A DNA stretch of 64,000 nt from Amoeboaphelidium protococcarum (GCA_023515745.1 JALECJ010000258.1:2827164-2891163); one strand, 5' to 3'. Positions 22,701 through 35,839 are shown, numbered from the stretch's first letter. Notes: a model not told the origin generated them from the sequence alone. A program made the numbers and translations.

Positions 22701-25700
22701 TATTTGTTCTGCGTCAAGTGTTTGAGCTTTATAAGTTTTGTGCTTTAGAAATTTAGTTTTTCCGAAAAGAGGTACCTAAAGAGTTGGCGGGAGTACAGGT
22801 TGATGCTGAGGGAAAAGTGCCCCAGAAGAAGGAGGATCGCAAGTATCCGAATCCTTAGGATATTAGAGTGAGAAATGTGAAAGCTCTTCGCTACCTTCTG
22901 TCTTAAACAACGGCGTTCATTGTGCCTCTGCTTCAAGGACTATCTAAAATACTTCTTCCTCCCAAGAGGATGAAGGCCGAGTAAAGACCGCTTGCCGTCA
23001 CCATTTCCGAGCTTTTTGTTGAATAATGTTAGGCTATGTTGAAATGGGAGCGCGTTCCAGCCACCAAAGATGTGGTGAGATATCATTATTTGCAGATTTG
23101 CACTGGTTTTCTTTAGACTCTGATTACGGATGAGAGATCTGTGGATATGCTGTAGACCATTACTGCAGTGTCTTTTGTCAATCATGGTGGTCTTGCGCTT
23201 TTTCTGGATTTATTTGGTAAAACTTTGGAAGAGTATCTGGATCTCACTAAAGATGTTGGGGTAATGAATGACAAAGAGTAAAAGCTGGGCATATAGAAAT
23301 GCGAGGGACTGCTAAATAATTTGTTGATGGTATTCTAGTTGTTCTGTGCGTCGAAATCTATCCATGACTCCAAACATACGTAGTACTTTTTGGGAAAGAA
23401 TCGAGAGTTGGGGGCTCCAGTTATTGAGGTAGACTTTAGTCCTCATTAGTTCTTAGTCAATTGCCGTTTGATGTGCATTACTAAATTGTCGCCGATAATG
23501 AAGGCATTGGATTTTTCGAAGATCAAACCGAATACTCAGAGATTGTTTATGAACGTGTTTACCAACATCTTTGATGCAGATCGCGAGTCTAATGCCTAGT
23601 TTTCGGAAATCTCAAAGATTGTTGAGGAGATTAGGCAGATAGTACCTGGTGCCACTGTGGTTCGCAATTTAGATGTCAGTGAGGCAGACATTGAAAGACT
23701 TATAAATCTCGGATTTAGTAGACGTCGATGTTTAAGCGTCCTTTAGCAATATGGTAACAATGTCGAAGAAGCTTATAATCATCTAATTTCGCTGAATTTA
23801 CATGTTGACGCTGGTGGAAATTATAGATAGGCACCTGCAAATACTGATGATATGCCCGCGCTTGTTGACGTTCCTGCGTAAGGATCTAGCAACGATGGAC
23901 CTAGTTAGAACATAAATGATGCCATGGATGAGGATGCGATATCAGATGATGGTGACAATGATTACGAAGATGTTGATAGTGACGATGATCAGATGTCAGA
24001 AGATGAGGATGATAAGAGTTAAGGTGAAGAAGAAAAAACAGAGTTGACTTAGAAGCAGATTGAGTCCGCTCAGTAGTTTAAGGATTTGAAAGAAGCTAGA
24101 GATGAGCTCAGGGACTTTATATCAATTCATATGAAAGAGTTTATTAGTCGCATTGGTCATGGCTTTAGTGGATTTAAGAATTTAATCTTGAAAGTTTATG
24201 CTAAGAAGTAAGATTTGCTTGTCAATGTGTTCAATGATTGTGTCATTAGCTCTTTGACTTTGGATAACCTTGAGAATGCTGATTAACTCAAGTCTGCCTA
24301 GAACAAGTTATCGTTCGCCGCTGTATTGGTGCAATCTTTTTAATAGAAGTCTAGTGAAGAAAATACCGCAGTGAGCATCTTAACTAGTGCCGCAGAGTTT
24401 ATTCATAGATTGTAGTAAGCCAAAGATGTGGATAGCGTATTGTCTCGTAATTTGATATGCTGTATTTTGGCTATTGTCGAATATTTAGTTAAGCCGTTTT
24501 TCTAGATTGTGAAAGAGACGGTGACGGATCTTACAGATTATGATGATTCCTATTAGCCTAATGTTGTTGTCAAAGTTTAGTTGTCAGAGAAAGTGAAGGA
24601 TTTGATTGTTAAACTCTGTTCTGTTGTCAATGCTTTGCTGAATGAAGACTAGATTATGAATGGCGATCTATTAGTTTAAGTTGTCCGCTTTTTGGTGTTG
24701 TCCTCTCGAGTTGACGGGGTTATTCAGCTGTTGTTGACCGCAGCTAACAATGATGGAAAAAGTGCTCTAGAAGTTATTCTCGAGCGTTCTCAGTAACTGC
24801 ATGTTCGTGGATTATCTGCATTAGTTTGTGTTCTTGTCAGGCATATAGTAGAGTCACCGGACATGCTTCGACTTTGCTTTGCATCTGATATCAATACCTG
24901 GCTGAATACTCCGCGTCAACGCACTACAGATGTCAGTTTGTTTGTCAAGAACTTTGCTGCTGCTATAATCAGACATCCACAGTCATTTGTAGATGCCGCG
25001 AAAGATTAGTGCAAGCTCACTCAGTATTCCAAAAATGGTATTTTTGTTTAGATCCAGTCAATTAATGCCGTTTTCAAGGCATCAGATTCCATTTAAGAAG
25101 ATTAGCAGAATGTAGAAGAGAAGAAGTTTGACTTTGTCGCGGAGACTATGTAATGTCTGAACTCTTCTGATTAGTTGGGAGCTATGAATGCTGTGATTTC
25201 CATACTGGTCCGTAATATTTTGGCTTTTGACGATAAGACGGCTAAGGACATAGATAGCATTAAAGAAGTAGACCGTTTTAATTTGTCTTTGAACCTTTAG
25301 ATGCTGTCTGAGATTTGGACATCATTCCCCTGTACTCGCCTGGCCATGTTCAAAGGCGGTGATTTGTTAGGATCTCTTGGATAATTTGAAAAGTTTATCT
25401 AGCTGCTTATGCGCCGTTTGATTCCGTATCCTAACTTGAATTATCACGCCAAATCTAATCTATCTAAGGCTGATAAAACTCTGCTGAATGTTTCTCTATG
25501 GTCTATGCATGTTGTGGTAGCTCTGTGCTCTGTAGACGAAGTATAAATACAACCGCCTGCTGGTGGTCTGGCTCAAAAATCTGGCCGTTCAACTCCAGTG
25601 TTGAATTCTATCCAGGATTTGGCTGGATTGAGAAAGTTTGTTCTTGATCAACTGGCTAGATGTATGAAGTTTAGCTTGTACAAACAGAATGATGTGAATT

Positions 25701-28700
25701 CAAAGTATGGCGCCCTGCTTGCATATTGCGATCTTTTGCAGAAGATAATTAGTCCTAAACTGGGTCAGACTGCCGCAAGAAGTAACAATATGTAGCTTTC
25801 ACAGGCCGGCACTGAGCCGGTGGTGATAAGAGCTGTTCTTGAACGTAATTTTCTGCAGCTGCTGACATCCATCTTTAATGGTATCGATTACGGACTGCCT
25901 GGTGTTGATAATTTTGTCGATGCTGTACTGCGTCCATTGGAATCTTTAACGCGATCTGGAAATAAAATTAGCAAGTTCTCATCCGCGGCTAATAGTCCAA
26001 AAGCATCTCGTCTTTCTTTATTGGATGCTATTGTGCAACAATAGAAAGATTAGTCGGAGTAGTAGGGCAGTTAATCTGCTTCCTTGTAGCTGGACAATGA
26101 CGAATTTATTAGAGATTCCGCGCTGGGAGTTATGAATCCAGCAGGCGCTAATCATGGACGAAATGGATTGACATCGTCTGACGAGGATGGAGATGAAGAC
26201 TAGTATGGTGAAGAAGAAGATTATTACAGTGATGAGGATATGATGGACGAAGATGCTGGTGGTGATTTCACAGATGTTTCCGATGAGACCGACGATGATC
26301 ATTCTATGAATTCTGGAGACGACATGGATATGGAGGTCGTGATTAGAGCCACTCCTGTTGACGATGATGACGATGATAGTCTTGACGATGACGATGATGA
26401 TGGAGACATCAGTGATACCGACTCTGATCTAGATGACTATGAAATGGAGCATGACGGTGACAGTGTTCACAGTCACGACTATTTGGAAGGAGAAGAGTAC
26501 GACGACGAAGATGAAGATGCGCCTGGGTGGCTCGATATCGCTGATGACGAAGATGGCGATGGCTCTGGTCACAATCATGGTGATCCTTTGGCTTTTGAAG
26601 TGCCTATAGAGGATTTGAACATTGTTCGCCCACCGAATGCTGGTGGAGATCAAGATGCTGGCGGTTAAAGAGACTTTCAACTTGACTTTATGAATCACTT
26701 CGACGATGATGACTTATTTGCTGCCGTCGAACATGCACATGATGATGACTAAGATGTAGACGACTACGACGATGATGAGGATCCAGAAGAAGATGAGGAT
26801 GAAGAGGATTATGAGAACTAGGCCTGGGCTGACTATGAGATTGAGATGGGAAATGATGATTTTGTTTAGATGGGAGGAAGGCCATTCGGAGGTATGCCTC
26901 CGTTTGGTAATTTGATGAGACGCAGAATTCCACCTTTGAATACCATCTTCCGGCCTGATGCGTTTGATGAGATTGCAAACTCTGGATTTTAGGTTCGTAT
27001 GACTGGCGGTGGAATATCATAACCTCTACTGATGGATGATGGAATTGCTAGTTATTCCAACATTAATGGCCGCACTAATGCTGTATCTTTGGCTGATACT
27101 ATTCCACAGAATCCAGATTTCCTCACAAATGGTGGACAGTCAGCGGATGTGAATCCAGATGGTCTTACATTACCTCGTGGTCTTGTTGGTAGTCGTCCTG
27201 ACCTCCCTGAAGAGGCACAAGGTGCTATTTAAATGATTGAATAACTATTACATGTGGATCCTCGTAGTATTAATGTGACTGTAGAGAATGGACGTAGATC
27301 TTTTAATGCTCGCCAAGTAGATGGTCTTGCCGATGACTAGACTTAGCAGAAGAAGGAAGATAGCTTTAGTAATGAATTCCTTCCTACAAAGTCGAGTGAC
27401 AGATGGTTCTAGGAAGCCAAATTTTTGTTTGGCGCAAAGTATAGTGACTAGGCTCAGAATGTTGTAAATCACGTTCTCAATGCTCTCTTACCTGCCTCCA
27501 AAGTGGCTGATAAGTTGAAGGCTGAAGAATAGAAACGTCTTGCTGAGGTTAAACAGCGTGAAAGAGAGGAGAAAGAGGCCAAGGAAGCTGCAGATAGAGC
27601 CGCAGAGTAGCAGAAACGCGCTTAAGAGGCTGCAGAAGCTGCTACCAGTAGCGAATAAAGTGGTAGTGCTCAGTCTACTTAAGAGGGTGGTCAATCTTCT
27701 TCAAGTCAGGCTCCGGCGAATGAGAATTTAATTACGATTTATGGTACTCCTGTAGACTTGACTTCCACTGGTATTGATGTTATGTTCTTGCAAGCTCTGC
27801 CTGATGATCTAAGAGTAGAAGTAATTGGTCAGTATCTTAGAGAACAGACTACGAACAATATTATCACTGGTGACATAAGTGAAGAATTTCTGTAGCAACT
27901 GCCTATCGATGTGCGTAGAATGATCCGAGTTTAAGGAACTGATGGTGGTGCAGATAATGCGTCTGCAGCTTTGGGCGCAATGATGGAGACTGATGCTCCT
28001 ACACTGAGCTAGATGGAGTAGTCTATGGCTGAGTTTCTTAATCATTTGCCTCCAGAGATGCAAGATTTTCTGCAGTTTACAGAGGGAAATATCGCACAGC
28101 ATAGAAATCAACTCTAGGAAGAGTAATAAAATCAATAGAGACAACGTGCCAAAGCTGCTGAAGCTGTGAAAAAGTTGCCTGTGAATAACAAGGAACCTGC
28201 TCAGATTTTGGATCTGTCGTCTTTGTTGGATCTGCTGAAGATTGCGTTTGCTCCTCGGCCGATACACCATCACTTTTTGCCACAACTACTGCGTAACTTA
28301 TGTGAGAATAGTGTGGCTAGGAAGGAGATTATAAATGCTCTTATATTCATAACGGCGCGATGTGCACGAGAGTGGAGATTAGGAGCGAGTGAACCTGAAT
28401 CTTTGAAGCAGTAATCTACTACTTTGGATAAAGGCGGTAAAGGCAAAGAGAGAATGTCACAATAATAATAGTAAGAGTCTGCAGATCCTTTGTTGGACAT
28501 CATTATGCCTCTCGACCTATCCTACACTAGTCAGGTAAAGTATTTCGAAGCTGTCCAGCGCTGCATAGGATTATTGCTGGATCTGGCGACTGGGAATGAA
28601 TAAATTGCAAAGTACTTTCTGGTGGAAAATAAACTTAATTCTGCATCTCTTGAGATGTGTCTGTCTCCATCGTAAGCATCGTCGCCGCATCACAAAAAAG

Positions 28701-29017
28701 ATAAATCAGGTTCTCAGAAGGAGCATCGTCGTAAGAGTAGTGCTCATCTTTTGTTTAAGGGTGCTCGTTATCCTTTATTTGTACTATTGGAATGGTTTGA
28801 GTAGCCGGTATTTGTATAGAACACTAATTTGATGGAGTAGTTGAGTCAGTTGGTTGCTGTTGTTACGAGGCCACTTGGTAATGCTGCTTAAGGCACAGGT
28901 AGTAATAGTCAGGACAGTAACAACAATGTCGCGTCTTCTGCAGGCGGATCTGGGTCTGATAATTTGGCATAGCTAATTCAACGTGGTGAAATTGGAGATA
29001 CCATTCCACTGATTTGA
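19784..29017 (+). CDS. HUWE1/Tom1-family giant ubiquitin-ligase scaffold lacking the HECT domain
   Basis: One intronless frame of 3078 codons. The start matches Tom1/HUWE1: FKTFIRKIVNVSGDPREWVS, then DUF908/DUF913 armadillo-like repeats over ~residues 1-1050. A UBA domain lies at ~1297-1340 (IERLINLGFSRRRCLSVLQQ), acidic tracts at ~1380-1425 and ~2125-2360, and a DUF4414/ubiquitin-binding region at ~2655-2770 (ALPDDLRVEVI, QLPIDVRRMIR, HLPPEMQDFLQF). The post-DUF4414 segment (FLPQLLRNLCENSVARKEI) also matches. It stops at TGA 29015-29017; relatives continue for several hundred residues to a catalytic HECT domain, which occurs nowhere in the window. More than 100 TAA/TAG codons are read as Gln. 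Either a ligase-dead scaffold or a gene whose HECT exon lies elsewhere. Confidence 0.93.
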
Positions 29018-29179
29018 TGGTAATATAGTATTGGCATGAAAAGGAGACATATCCGTATAAAAATTGAATAATACATATCTTTATAATGATCGAATTTTAA
29101 CTTTATCATCGTCTTTCAAGCAATTGCTGCTTGTTAGTACTTTTAGTGTCGTATCTTTGTTCAGTTAAAGCAGTACAGT

Positions 29180-29969
29180 ATGTGGAAACAGTTTGTTAAA
29201 AATGGTCGTAAGATAGTGGCAGTCGGCAGAAACTATGTGTATGTTTTAATCATGGATTATACCAGCTCTTCAATCTACATACTAAGCAGGTGTGTAGCGA
29301 TCATGCTAAAGAACTTGGTAATGATGTCCCTAAAAGTCCAATCATATTTCTGAAGCCAACTTCGTCTTACTGTGTAAATGATAGCAAAGTATTAATTCCA
29401 AAAGGAACCAATGTACATCACGAAGGTATATTTGAGATATGCGGGTTCAATTGATTGTAAGCGATTATTTAATCAATACCGTGTGTTTGTGTGTAGTTGA
29501 ACTGGGTGTTGTTATTGGGAAGCGCGGATTCAACGTGCCAAAATCTGACGCTTTGGATCTAGTCGGAGGCTATACACTGGCACTAGACATGACAGCACGT
29601 GATTTGTAACAACTGGCGGCTCGCAGTGGACTACCATGGACTGAGAGTAAAGGCTATGACACGTTCACACCGATAAGCGATGTGATTGACAAGAGTCTCA
29701 TACCACACCCGCATGATGTCGATCTAATGCTACAAGTGAATGGACAAGTTCGTCAATCTGGAAATACGCGCGATATGCTCTTTGACATTCCATCTATAAT
29801 TCAGCATGTTAGTCGCATAATGACTCTGGAAGAGGGTGATGTTATTCTAACGGGTACTCCGAGCGGCGTGTCTCAAGTTGTTGATGGAGATCGAATGCAT
29901 TGCACCCTCTCTTACAATGGGAAGCAGTTGGCCAGTTTGAAATGCACTGCCAAAGATCGCTCCTATTGA
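29180..29969 (+). CDS. Fumarylacetoacetate hydrolase-domain protein (FAHD1-like acylpyruvase)
   Basis: Three exons (29180-29238, 29298-29425, 29497-29969), 219 aa. [68 protein letters not shown] and [12 protein letters not shown] follow the FAHD1 order; the His-Glu-Glu metal site (HHEVELG) is present. FAHD1 is a mitochondrial acylpyruvase/oxaloacetate decarboxylase. Choosing the GTGTAG acceptor (ends 29297) rather than the nearer CAG gives the family's N-Y-x-D-H junction. Both introns end in GTGTAG. TAA supplies the Gln in ARDLQQ. Confidence 0.93.
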
Positions 29970-30087
29970 TTGTAAGTTATGTCCTATATATGATAAAGTG
30001 ATTTGTTACTAACGAAGTTTACATAAATTATTGATAACTTTATCTATTCATACAGATTGAACGCGGTAACATGTAACTTACTAGCCA

Positions 30088-30909
30088 TCATCCAAGCAAA
30101 TCGTCCAGCCATTCTTCAGGATCAACATCTTACAGCACAGATGGTCTCTTTTTCTACTCTGCTGATACTTATCCCGTCTTTTCCACTATTTATTATTACT
30201 AACTTACCTACTGATCAGATTGCTGAGAGACTGGAGACATGCTATTTTACATTTCACTGCCTAGAGGAGATGTTACGCTGACAGATGATGAGTTATCAGC
30301 AGATTCAGAGTGTGTTGACTGATATTAACTTTGACTAGACCCCGGCGAAGATGCATGCAAAGGTGACTATAATTATAGAGTCTGCTACTACTCATGAGAA
30401 TCCTTAATCTACAACTTGTCCATTTCCGCGATTCCTTAGAATTCAGACTCTATTTACGGACTCGCATTCTAAGTTACCAAAGTTAACTATTACCGAAGGA
30501 TACCATGGGATTTACGCGTTTTATCAGCCTTGGTATACAGGATGGGCTGTATAAAATCTACATCTACATCATAATCAGTAATCAGCGAATCTAATCGCTT
30601 CAAGTCTATTCTAAATAAGTCAACATTGAGGATATTATCGCGATCATCATTCCAGTACTGCTCATCATCCAAATGAACCTGTGCATCTTTACTGAACCTG
30701 AAAGACTCCAATTTCAATTTTAACGCTGAGCCATCATTCAGCTTAGAACCATCCGCATCATCATTACTTTCTCTGTATCGCCAAGCATTACTACTGCCAG
30801 GCAAGTTCTTTCGCCTAACAACATCGTGCGGCTTGATCTCGCCCTTTACTCTATACGCCTACTACAATTACTTTTTGATAAGCGATGTCTTATGCCAGTC
30901 TTCTTTCAT
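30088..30909 (-). CDS. Aven-like protein (tentative)
   Basis: A 273-residue frame. Basic N-terminus, then ESFRFSKDAQVHLDDEQYWND, VDLFRIDLKRLDSLITDYDV, a long Gln/Ser-rich low-complexity region and an acidic end DPEEWLDDLLG. The order S..FRF, a W/D block, a folded helix and C-terminal EEWLD resembles the apoptosis/ATM regulator Aven, whose C-terminus is EDWLDSMI. Similarity is short and from memory; the call is tentative. In the standard code only its first third would be seen, since TAA closes the frame at 30490. Many Gln are TAA/TAG. Confidence 0.45.
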
Positions 30910-31128
30910 ATTTTGAATTTCAGTTCTTTGTTTTATTACGAGATTGAATAGAATGATACCAAAATGGTGGAAATTCTTAATTAAACGCTAAATTTCAATT
31001 GTACAGTCGAAAATGAATTGAACGCGACAAAGACCTTTTTAGCAGGTGAATCGTACCGTAACTTCGCAGTCTTCTTAATCAGCTTTTACGTCACAGAAGC
31101 TCGCGCACTAAATTAGCGATATAATAGA

Positions 31129-31506
31129 ATGTTTTTATTTGGAGCTAATCTACCAGAGTAGAAGCTTGTGAGGATTGCGCTGAGGAATATATTTGGCATT
31201 GGAGACACGAAGGCGGTGTAGATATGCAATCGACTGTCAATCCATCCGAAATGCAAAGTGAAAGATCTGAGTGAAGATATGGTGTCGCGCATATCGAAAA
31301 CTATTGAACAAGATCCAGATAAAGTCGGACACGAGCTATAGAGGAAGATTGCCGCGCGTTGCAAGCACTACTATGATATTGGGTCACTTAGAGGCTAACG
31401 GTTGGCGTACGGTCTCCCAGTGCACGGACAGAGCGCGCATCCAAACGGGAAAACGGCCAAGAAGCGACACGGTCAGTTTGTATCACTCAGAAGTAAGGCC
31501 AAGTGA
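31129..31506 (+). CDS. Mitochondrial-type small-subunit ribosomal protein uS13
   Basis: A 125-residue frame. MFLFGANLPEQKLVRIALRN, IFGIGDTKAVQICNRL, and a C-terminus with YYDIGSLRGQRLAYGLPVHG, QRAHPNGKTAKKRHG are diagnostic of uS13; the bacterial-like GLPV.GQR..NA/G.T tail marks the mitochondrial form. It sits in the head of the mitoribosomal small subunit. TAG and TAA fill positions where the family carries Gln, including RGQR. The frame is open upstream to an earlier ATG (30964), but the inner ATG matches the family start. Stop TGA 31504-31506. Confidence 0.92.
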
Positions 31507-31663
31507 GTTATTATCATCTGTTAGTGGACGATTATCATATTGTGAGTGTTAATGTTCTGTTATGCTATACTGAGGTGCTACTAGTGAAATTAGATATCGA
31601 AAGTTTATATACAGTATATTCATAGAGTCTCAGAATTCTTTTACATTACTGTAGGCAATAAAT

Positions 31664-32098
31664 TCATTTAAAGAATGACAACTTCTCTTTAAGCCAAGTC
31701 TCTGTGAATGTACTCAACTCCCGAATGTCATACACTTTGCCAACTTCACACTTTTAGACGACATGAGTTTTGGCGGAGGCGTACAGCATATGCATCTCTG
31801 GCTTCACCGTAGTGGGAGACCAGTAGAAAAATATTAGAGGGTACGAGACACGACCATCTTGATGCACATACTCATAGGAATATACTACGAATCTTGGTTA
31901 GTTATCCGGCAATTCTTCGGCCAGATCTTCCATTGTGCAGCCATCTAGTAACTACTCAATCTTGACCTTGAAATCATCCTTGTCCACCTTCAAAATCAAT
32001 GCAGCATTCTTCTTGCTCTTTCTGAATCTAAATTCCTTCAATTTATCAGTAATTTCCTGTGGAACTTCACAGATGATTTAATTTGTATTCTGAGACAT
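31664..32098 (-). CDS. Glia maturation factor (ADF-homology, Arp2/3 debranching)
   Basis: A 144-residue frame, the size of [81 protein letters not shown] and [11 protein letters not shown] align end to end with GMF. It binds Arp2/3 and removes actin branches rather than severing filaments like cofilin. Two TAA/TAG codons are Gln, including the conserved one in [11 protein letters not shown]. Stop TGA 31664-31666. Confidence 0.95.
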
Positions 32099-32509
32099 AA
32101 TTTCCCTGTTTAATTAGCCTTTGATAGAGTATGAATAATTGTATTAGTTGCTGTAGGAGTATGAGTTAGTCTGTGTTGGTGAAATGTGGAACTTTTAAAA
32201 CAGGCGCGAAGAGATTCCCTCGGACGGGCGTCTTTGTACGGTGCGGCAGAACATTAGGAGGAGTAATAGTTATAATAGTTAAACTTGCAATAGTTGACAT
32301 CTTCATTATGTAAACTATAACTATACAAGTGCCTCATAACATTTGGAGATTGAATTAGTTTGAACAACTTTCATCATTACTTGACAAAATATATAATTTT
32401 GATTTAAAATTTGACTTTAATGAACACTGTGATAACAATGAAACAGGGAGCTGATTACTAGATTTTTACATCTTGCAACAATCTTTAATCGCCATCGTAT
32501 ACAATTGTA
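32099..32509. promoter_or_regulatory. Divergent intergenic region GMF / DHODH
   Basis: A 411-nt A/T-rich gap between divergent starts. No gene or recognisable motif. Confidence 0.3.
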
Positions 32510-33827
32510 ATGAGTTCGCGTTTAGGATCGAAGGTTGCCTTTTCGGCTGGTTCGATTGGAACTTTGTCTGTGGGCAGTCTACTCTATCTCTATGGGACAG
32601 ATTCACGCGCTGCTGTCCACAGGTACGTCTCTCTACCGATTATGCGGAAGCTATGTGATGGCGAAGAAGCTCATGAATTGGCGATCAAGCTGGCCAAAAT
32701 GGGCCTATTTCCCGTCGACCGCGTTAAAGATCAATCTGTACTCTCAGTAAAGGTGAGATTCTATTTTATTTTACTAATATAAATGTTGACTTTTGTAAAG
32801 ACCTCTTTGTAGTTATTTGGAAAGAAAGTGGACAATGTCGTTGGTTTGGCCGCAGGATTTGATAAGAATGCGGAGGTGGTTGATGCAATGTTCAATGCTG
32901 GATTTGGCATTGTAGAGGTTGGAAGTATCACACCTTTGGCTCAGGTATGTCGCGCTATAAAGTTTACATTATACATAATGCTTATTCGTGATCTAAGTGT
33001 AGGAGGGTAATCCACGTCCGAGAGTATTCAGGCTGGAATAGGAGCAGGCAGTGATAAATCGATATGGCTTCAACTGTAAAGGATCGGATTTTGCTGCTGA
33101 ATGTCTGAGGCAGCGTTCCATACAGAAGGATACTGAATATAAAAGTGGTGTTCGTGGGAAAGTATTAGGTATCAACCTTGGTAAGAATAAGATTTCTGCC
33201 GAGTCCTCCAATGCTGATTACGTTGAAGGTGCAATCAAATTTGGCGAATGGGCTGACTACCTCGTTATTAATGTATCATCCCCTAATACTCCGAATTTAC
33301 GCGCGCTATAGAAGAAGGATACGTTGAGGAGTCTTATTCATGATGTGAAGAAAGCTCTTGATCAGCTGAATACTAAGCCTGCTTTGGTTTTGAAAGTGGC
33401 TCCAGATTTGAATGACCAGGAAATCGCAGATATATCTCAAGTTCTGTTGGAAGAGAAAGTTGATGGGCTTATAGTATCAAATACTACAGTTTAGAGACCG
33501 GGTGCTATAGCAGATCAGAGCGGCGGTAAAGAAGCTGGTGGCTTATCTGGTAGACCTTTGAAAGAACTTAGTATGAGTGCTTTAAGAGAATTTTATAAGA
33601 ATACTAATGGAGGAATAACTATCATTGGATGTGGTGGTATATCAAGCGGTGAAGATGCTTTGGATTTCATTCTGAATGGAGCCTCTGCCATTCAACTATA
33701 CACTGCCATGGTGTATCAAGGACCGGGATTAGTTAGAGAGATCAAAGATTACCTCGCTGAGGAATGTAATTAACGTGGTGTTAAGAACATATCTGAACTT
33801 GTTGGGCAAAATTTGAAATTAACATGA
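32510..33827 (+). CDS. Dihydroorotate dehydrogenase, class 2 (mitochondrial)
   Basis: Three exons (32510-32752, 32813-32944, 33003-33827), 399 aa. A membrane-anchoring N-terminus ([17 protein letters not shown]) precedes the class 2 core: [103 protein letters not shown]. Ser/Asn catalytic and FMN-binding residues are present. It makes orotate and passes electrons to quinone in the inner mitochondrial membrane. The acceptor at 33002 (GTGTAG) restores the conserved Q-E-G-N-P. The frame reads through TAA at 33771-33773 into [13 protein letters not shown], matching the family's C-terminal helix, and stops at TGA 33825-33827. Confidence 0.96.
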
Positions 33828-33874
33828 ATATGAATAAGTTACATATAATGATAAAACTATAATATTTTGATCAT

Positions 33875-35839
33875 TCAAAGAAGCAGTAATGATAATGAAA
33901 CAGCTATAGATGCTGATAGAATGGAAATTGTACAATGATTAGAACATCCGGAGATGTCAGCTTGAGTTATGGTCAGAGGACCCCTCTTTCTTTCACCAGT
34001 CTTCTCATCCTTAACAAGCCCACCAGCAGATGATACTCCAAAAGACGCAGGAGCTTGTTGTCCAGCTTCTGATTACTATTGAGGTGACGCGCGTCTAAAG
34101 TTAGTCCATCCTTAGGTTGGGAGCCTCTTGATACGTTCTGCAATGACCTGAGGACTAGGAGGCTTTCCAGTAACCGCATCAACATCGTCAATAGATGCCG
34201 CTTTAAATTAAACATTTTACTATGAAGAATCTTATGGTTCAGATTGATTGACGCGCTGATGCTGGCTTACAGAAGGCTAAGGCTTGTCAACGTCTTTCTT
34301 CTCATCAACTTTTACAGCTGGAGGAGGTGGGGGAGTAGAAGGGGGAGGTGGCGGCAACTAAACTTAAGGCGCAGCTTGAGGCTTAGGAGGAGACGGCTGA
34401 ACAGTAGGCGGCTACACTGGAGGAGGAGGAGGAGGAGGACGAGGTGCCGCAATAGGCTCCCTAATAGCAGAGCCCATTGCTTCATCATTAGCAACATCTT
34501 GCTAGGCAAGACCAGACGCATCGGATGAGGCAGCCGACTTTGGCACACTATCGCCTTGATTCTCTGCAACAGTAGTGTTCGCTGGTTACACCTACGATGG
34601 TGGCTACGCCATTTGTGCTGGCGCAGGATTAATGGATTGTTATGGTGACGATAGCGGCTGATTTTCCTATGGCGCAGCGACCTATCCTTGAGGAGGCTCA
34701 TTTGCTACTGGCATATCAGCGGTTGGTTACTACTGCTATCCACCATTAAGGCCGCCAACAGACGATTCAGTGTTAGATGTCTCATTTCCACTCATCGGAG
34801 GCGCTGGATTATCAGGCTTCTAAGCTGCGGAGTCTTTGGGCTTTTGATCATCTCCGCTTTAGGTAGGACTAGGGGCAGGTTTAGAAGGAGGCTCAGCAAC
34901 CGGCGGACGCGTCTCAGTTTTATTATTACCATTAGCAGACAAAGGTGGATCAGCCTGTCTAGGTGAAGGAGTTGACTCCTTCTACTCAGGCTCTTTAGGC
35001 ACTTGCGAACTAGTACGACCTGCGGCGCCAGTCTCGTCCACTTTAGGTGTTAATTGGTTAGGCTCTTATTTCGCCTCAGTTTCTTCTTAAACAGATTGAT
35101 CAGCTGCAGCCATTCTCTCTCTTCTATCATTGCCAGTAGGATTTTGAGGCTATGGCTTTGAAGCTTCAGGCGCAGCTTACCTTTGAGCAGCTTTATCATC
35201 GCCGACGGCCTATCCTTTTACTTCCTATGTCTCAGCTCCAAATGAGCGAGCTCTATCTTCAGGTTTAGCCTATACGGAAGGAGCGACTGCAGGCTCGGGT
35301 ATATTAGTAGACACTTGTTAATCTGGCGCTTTAGGTTGATCAACGACAGGCGCAGGTCGAGCATCGGCAGCAGCTGGTTAAGCAACAGGCGCGGGTGCAG
35401 TAGACTAAACTGGGGGTGGCTGCTGAGGATTCGCAACATTACGCGCAGGTGCAGCTTGGGGACCCTATGACGGCATACGTTTGTTGTCATTACTACCACC
35501 TTATCTATCTGCAGAAGGTTGTGGTCTAGCTGCGGAATCTTAGGCAGGCACAGACGCGTTGACAGGTGCTTGTCTCTGAGCGAGCATTTGCGGCTACGCT
35601 GATTGACCAGATACAGGCGGTCTAAGCAATTATTATTATTATTATTGCTGTTATTATGGACCGGTAGCAACTTACGCTCTCCTTGCAGGAGTCACGCTTT
35701 GAGCAGGCTTTTAGGCTGGCGCTTGCCTTTGCTGCACCGGACCTGCCTTGTTTTAAGCAGGAGGATTAGCAGTTTGCGCATCAATATCGCCCTTCAATAA
35801 GCAGATAATCAGTATTCCAATCAATAATCGTACATGCAT
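33875..35839 (-). CDS. Secreted Pro/Gln/Ala-rich protein with GPI-type C-terminus
   Basis: A 654-residue frame. Signal peptide MHVRLLIGILIICLLKGDIDA; then ~580 residues of Pro-, Gln- and Ala-rich low complexity with poly-Gln (35635-35655) and poly-Pro runs (e.g. APRPPPPPPVQPP, LPPPPPSTPPPPP); then a more ordered ~50 residues (IDDVDAVTGKPPSPQVIAER) and a hydrophobic C-terminus (CTISILSASIAVSLSLLLL) reaching the stop, the layout of a GPI-anchored surface or wall protein. A short conserved-looking block, EKTGERKRGPLTITQAD, precedes the tail. Roughly one in seven residues is Gln, many from TAA/TAG. No catalytic domain; probably a surface coat or adhesive protein. Confidence 0.75.

Noticed and set aside
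30057-30281. 74-codon plus-strand frame, possibly a TRAPP-like subunit
   Set aside because: Antisense to the Aven-like gene once TAA/TAG are read as Gln, and its ORF start is not ATG.
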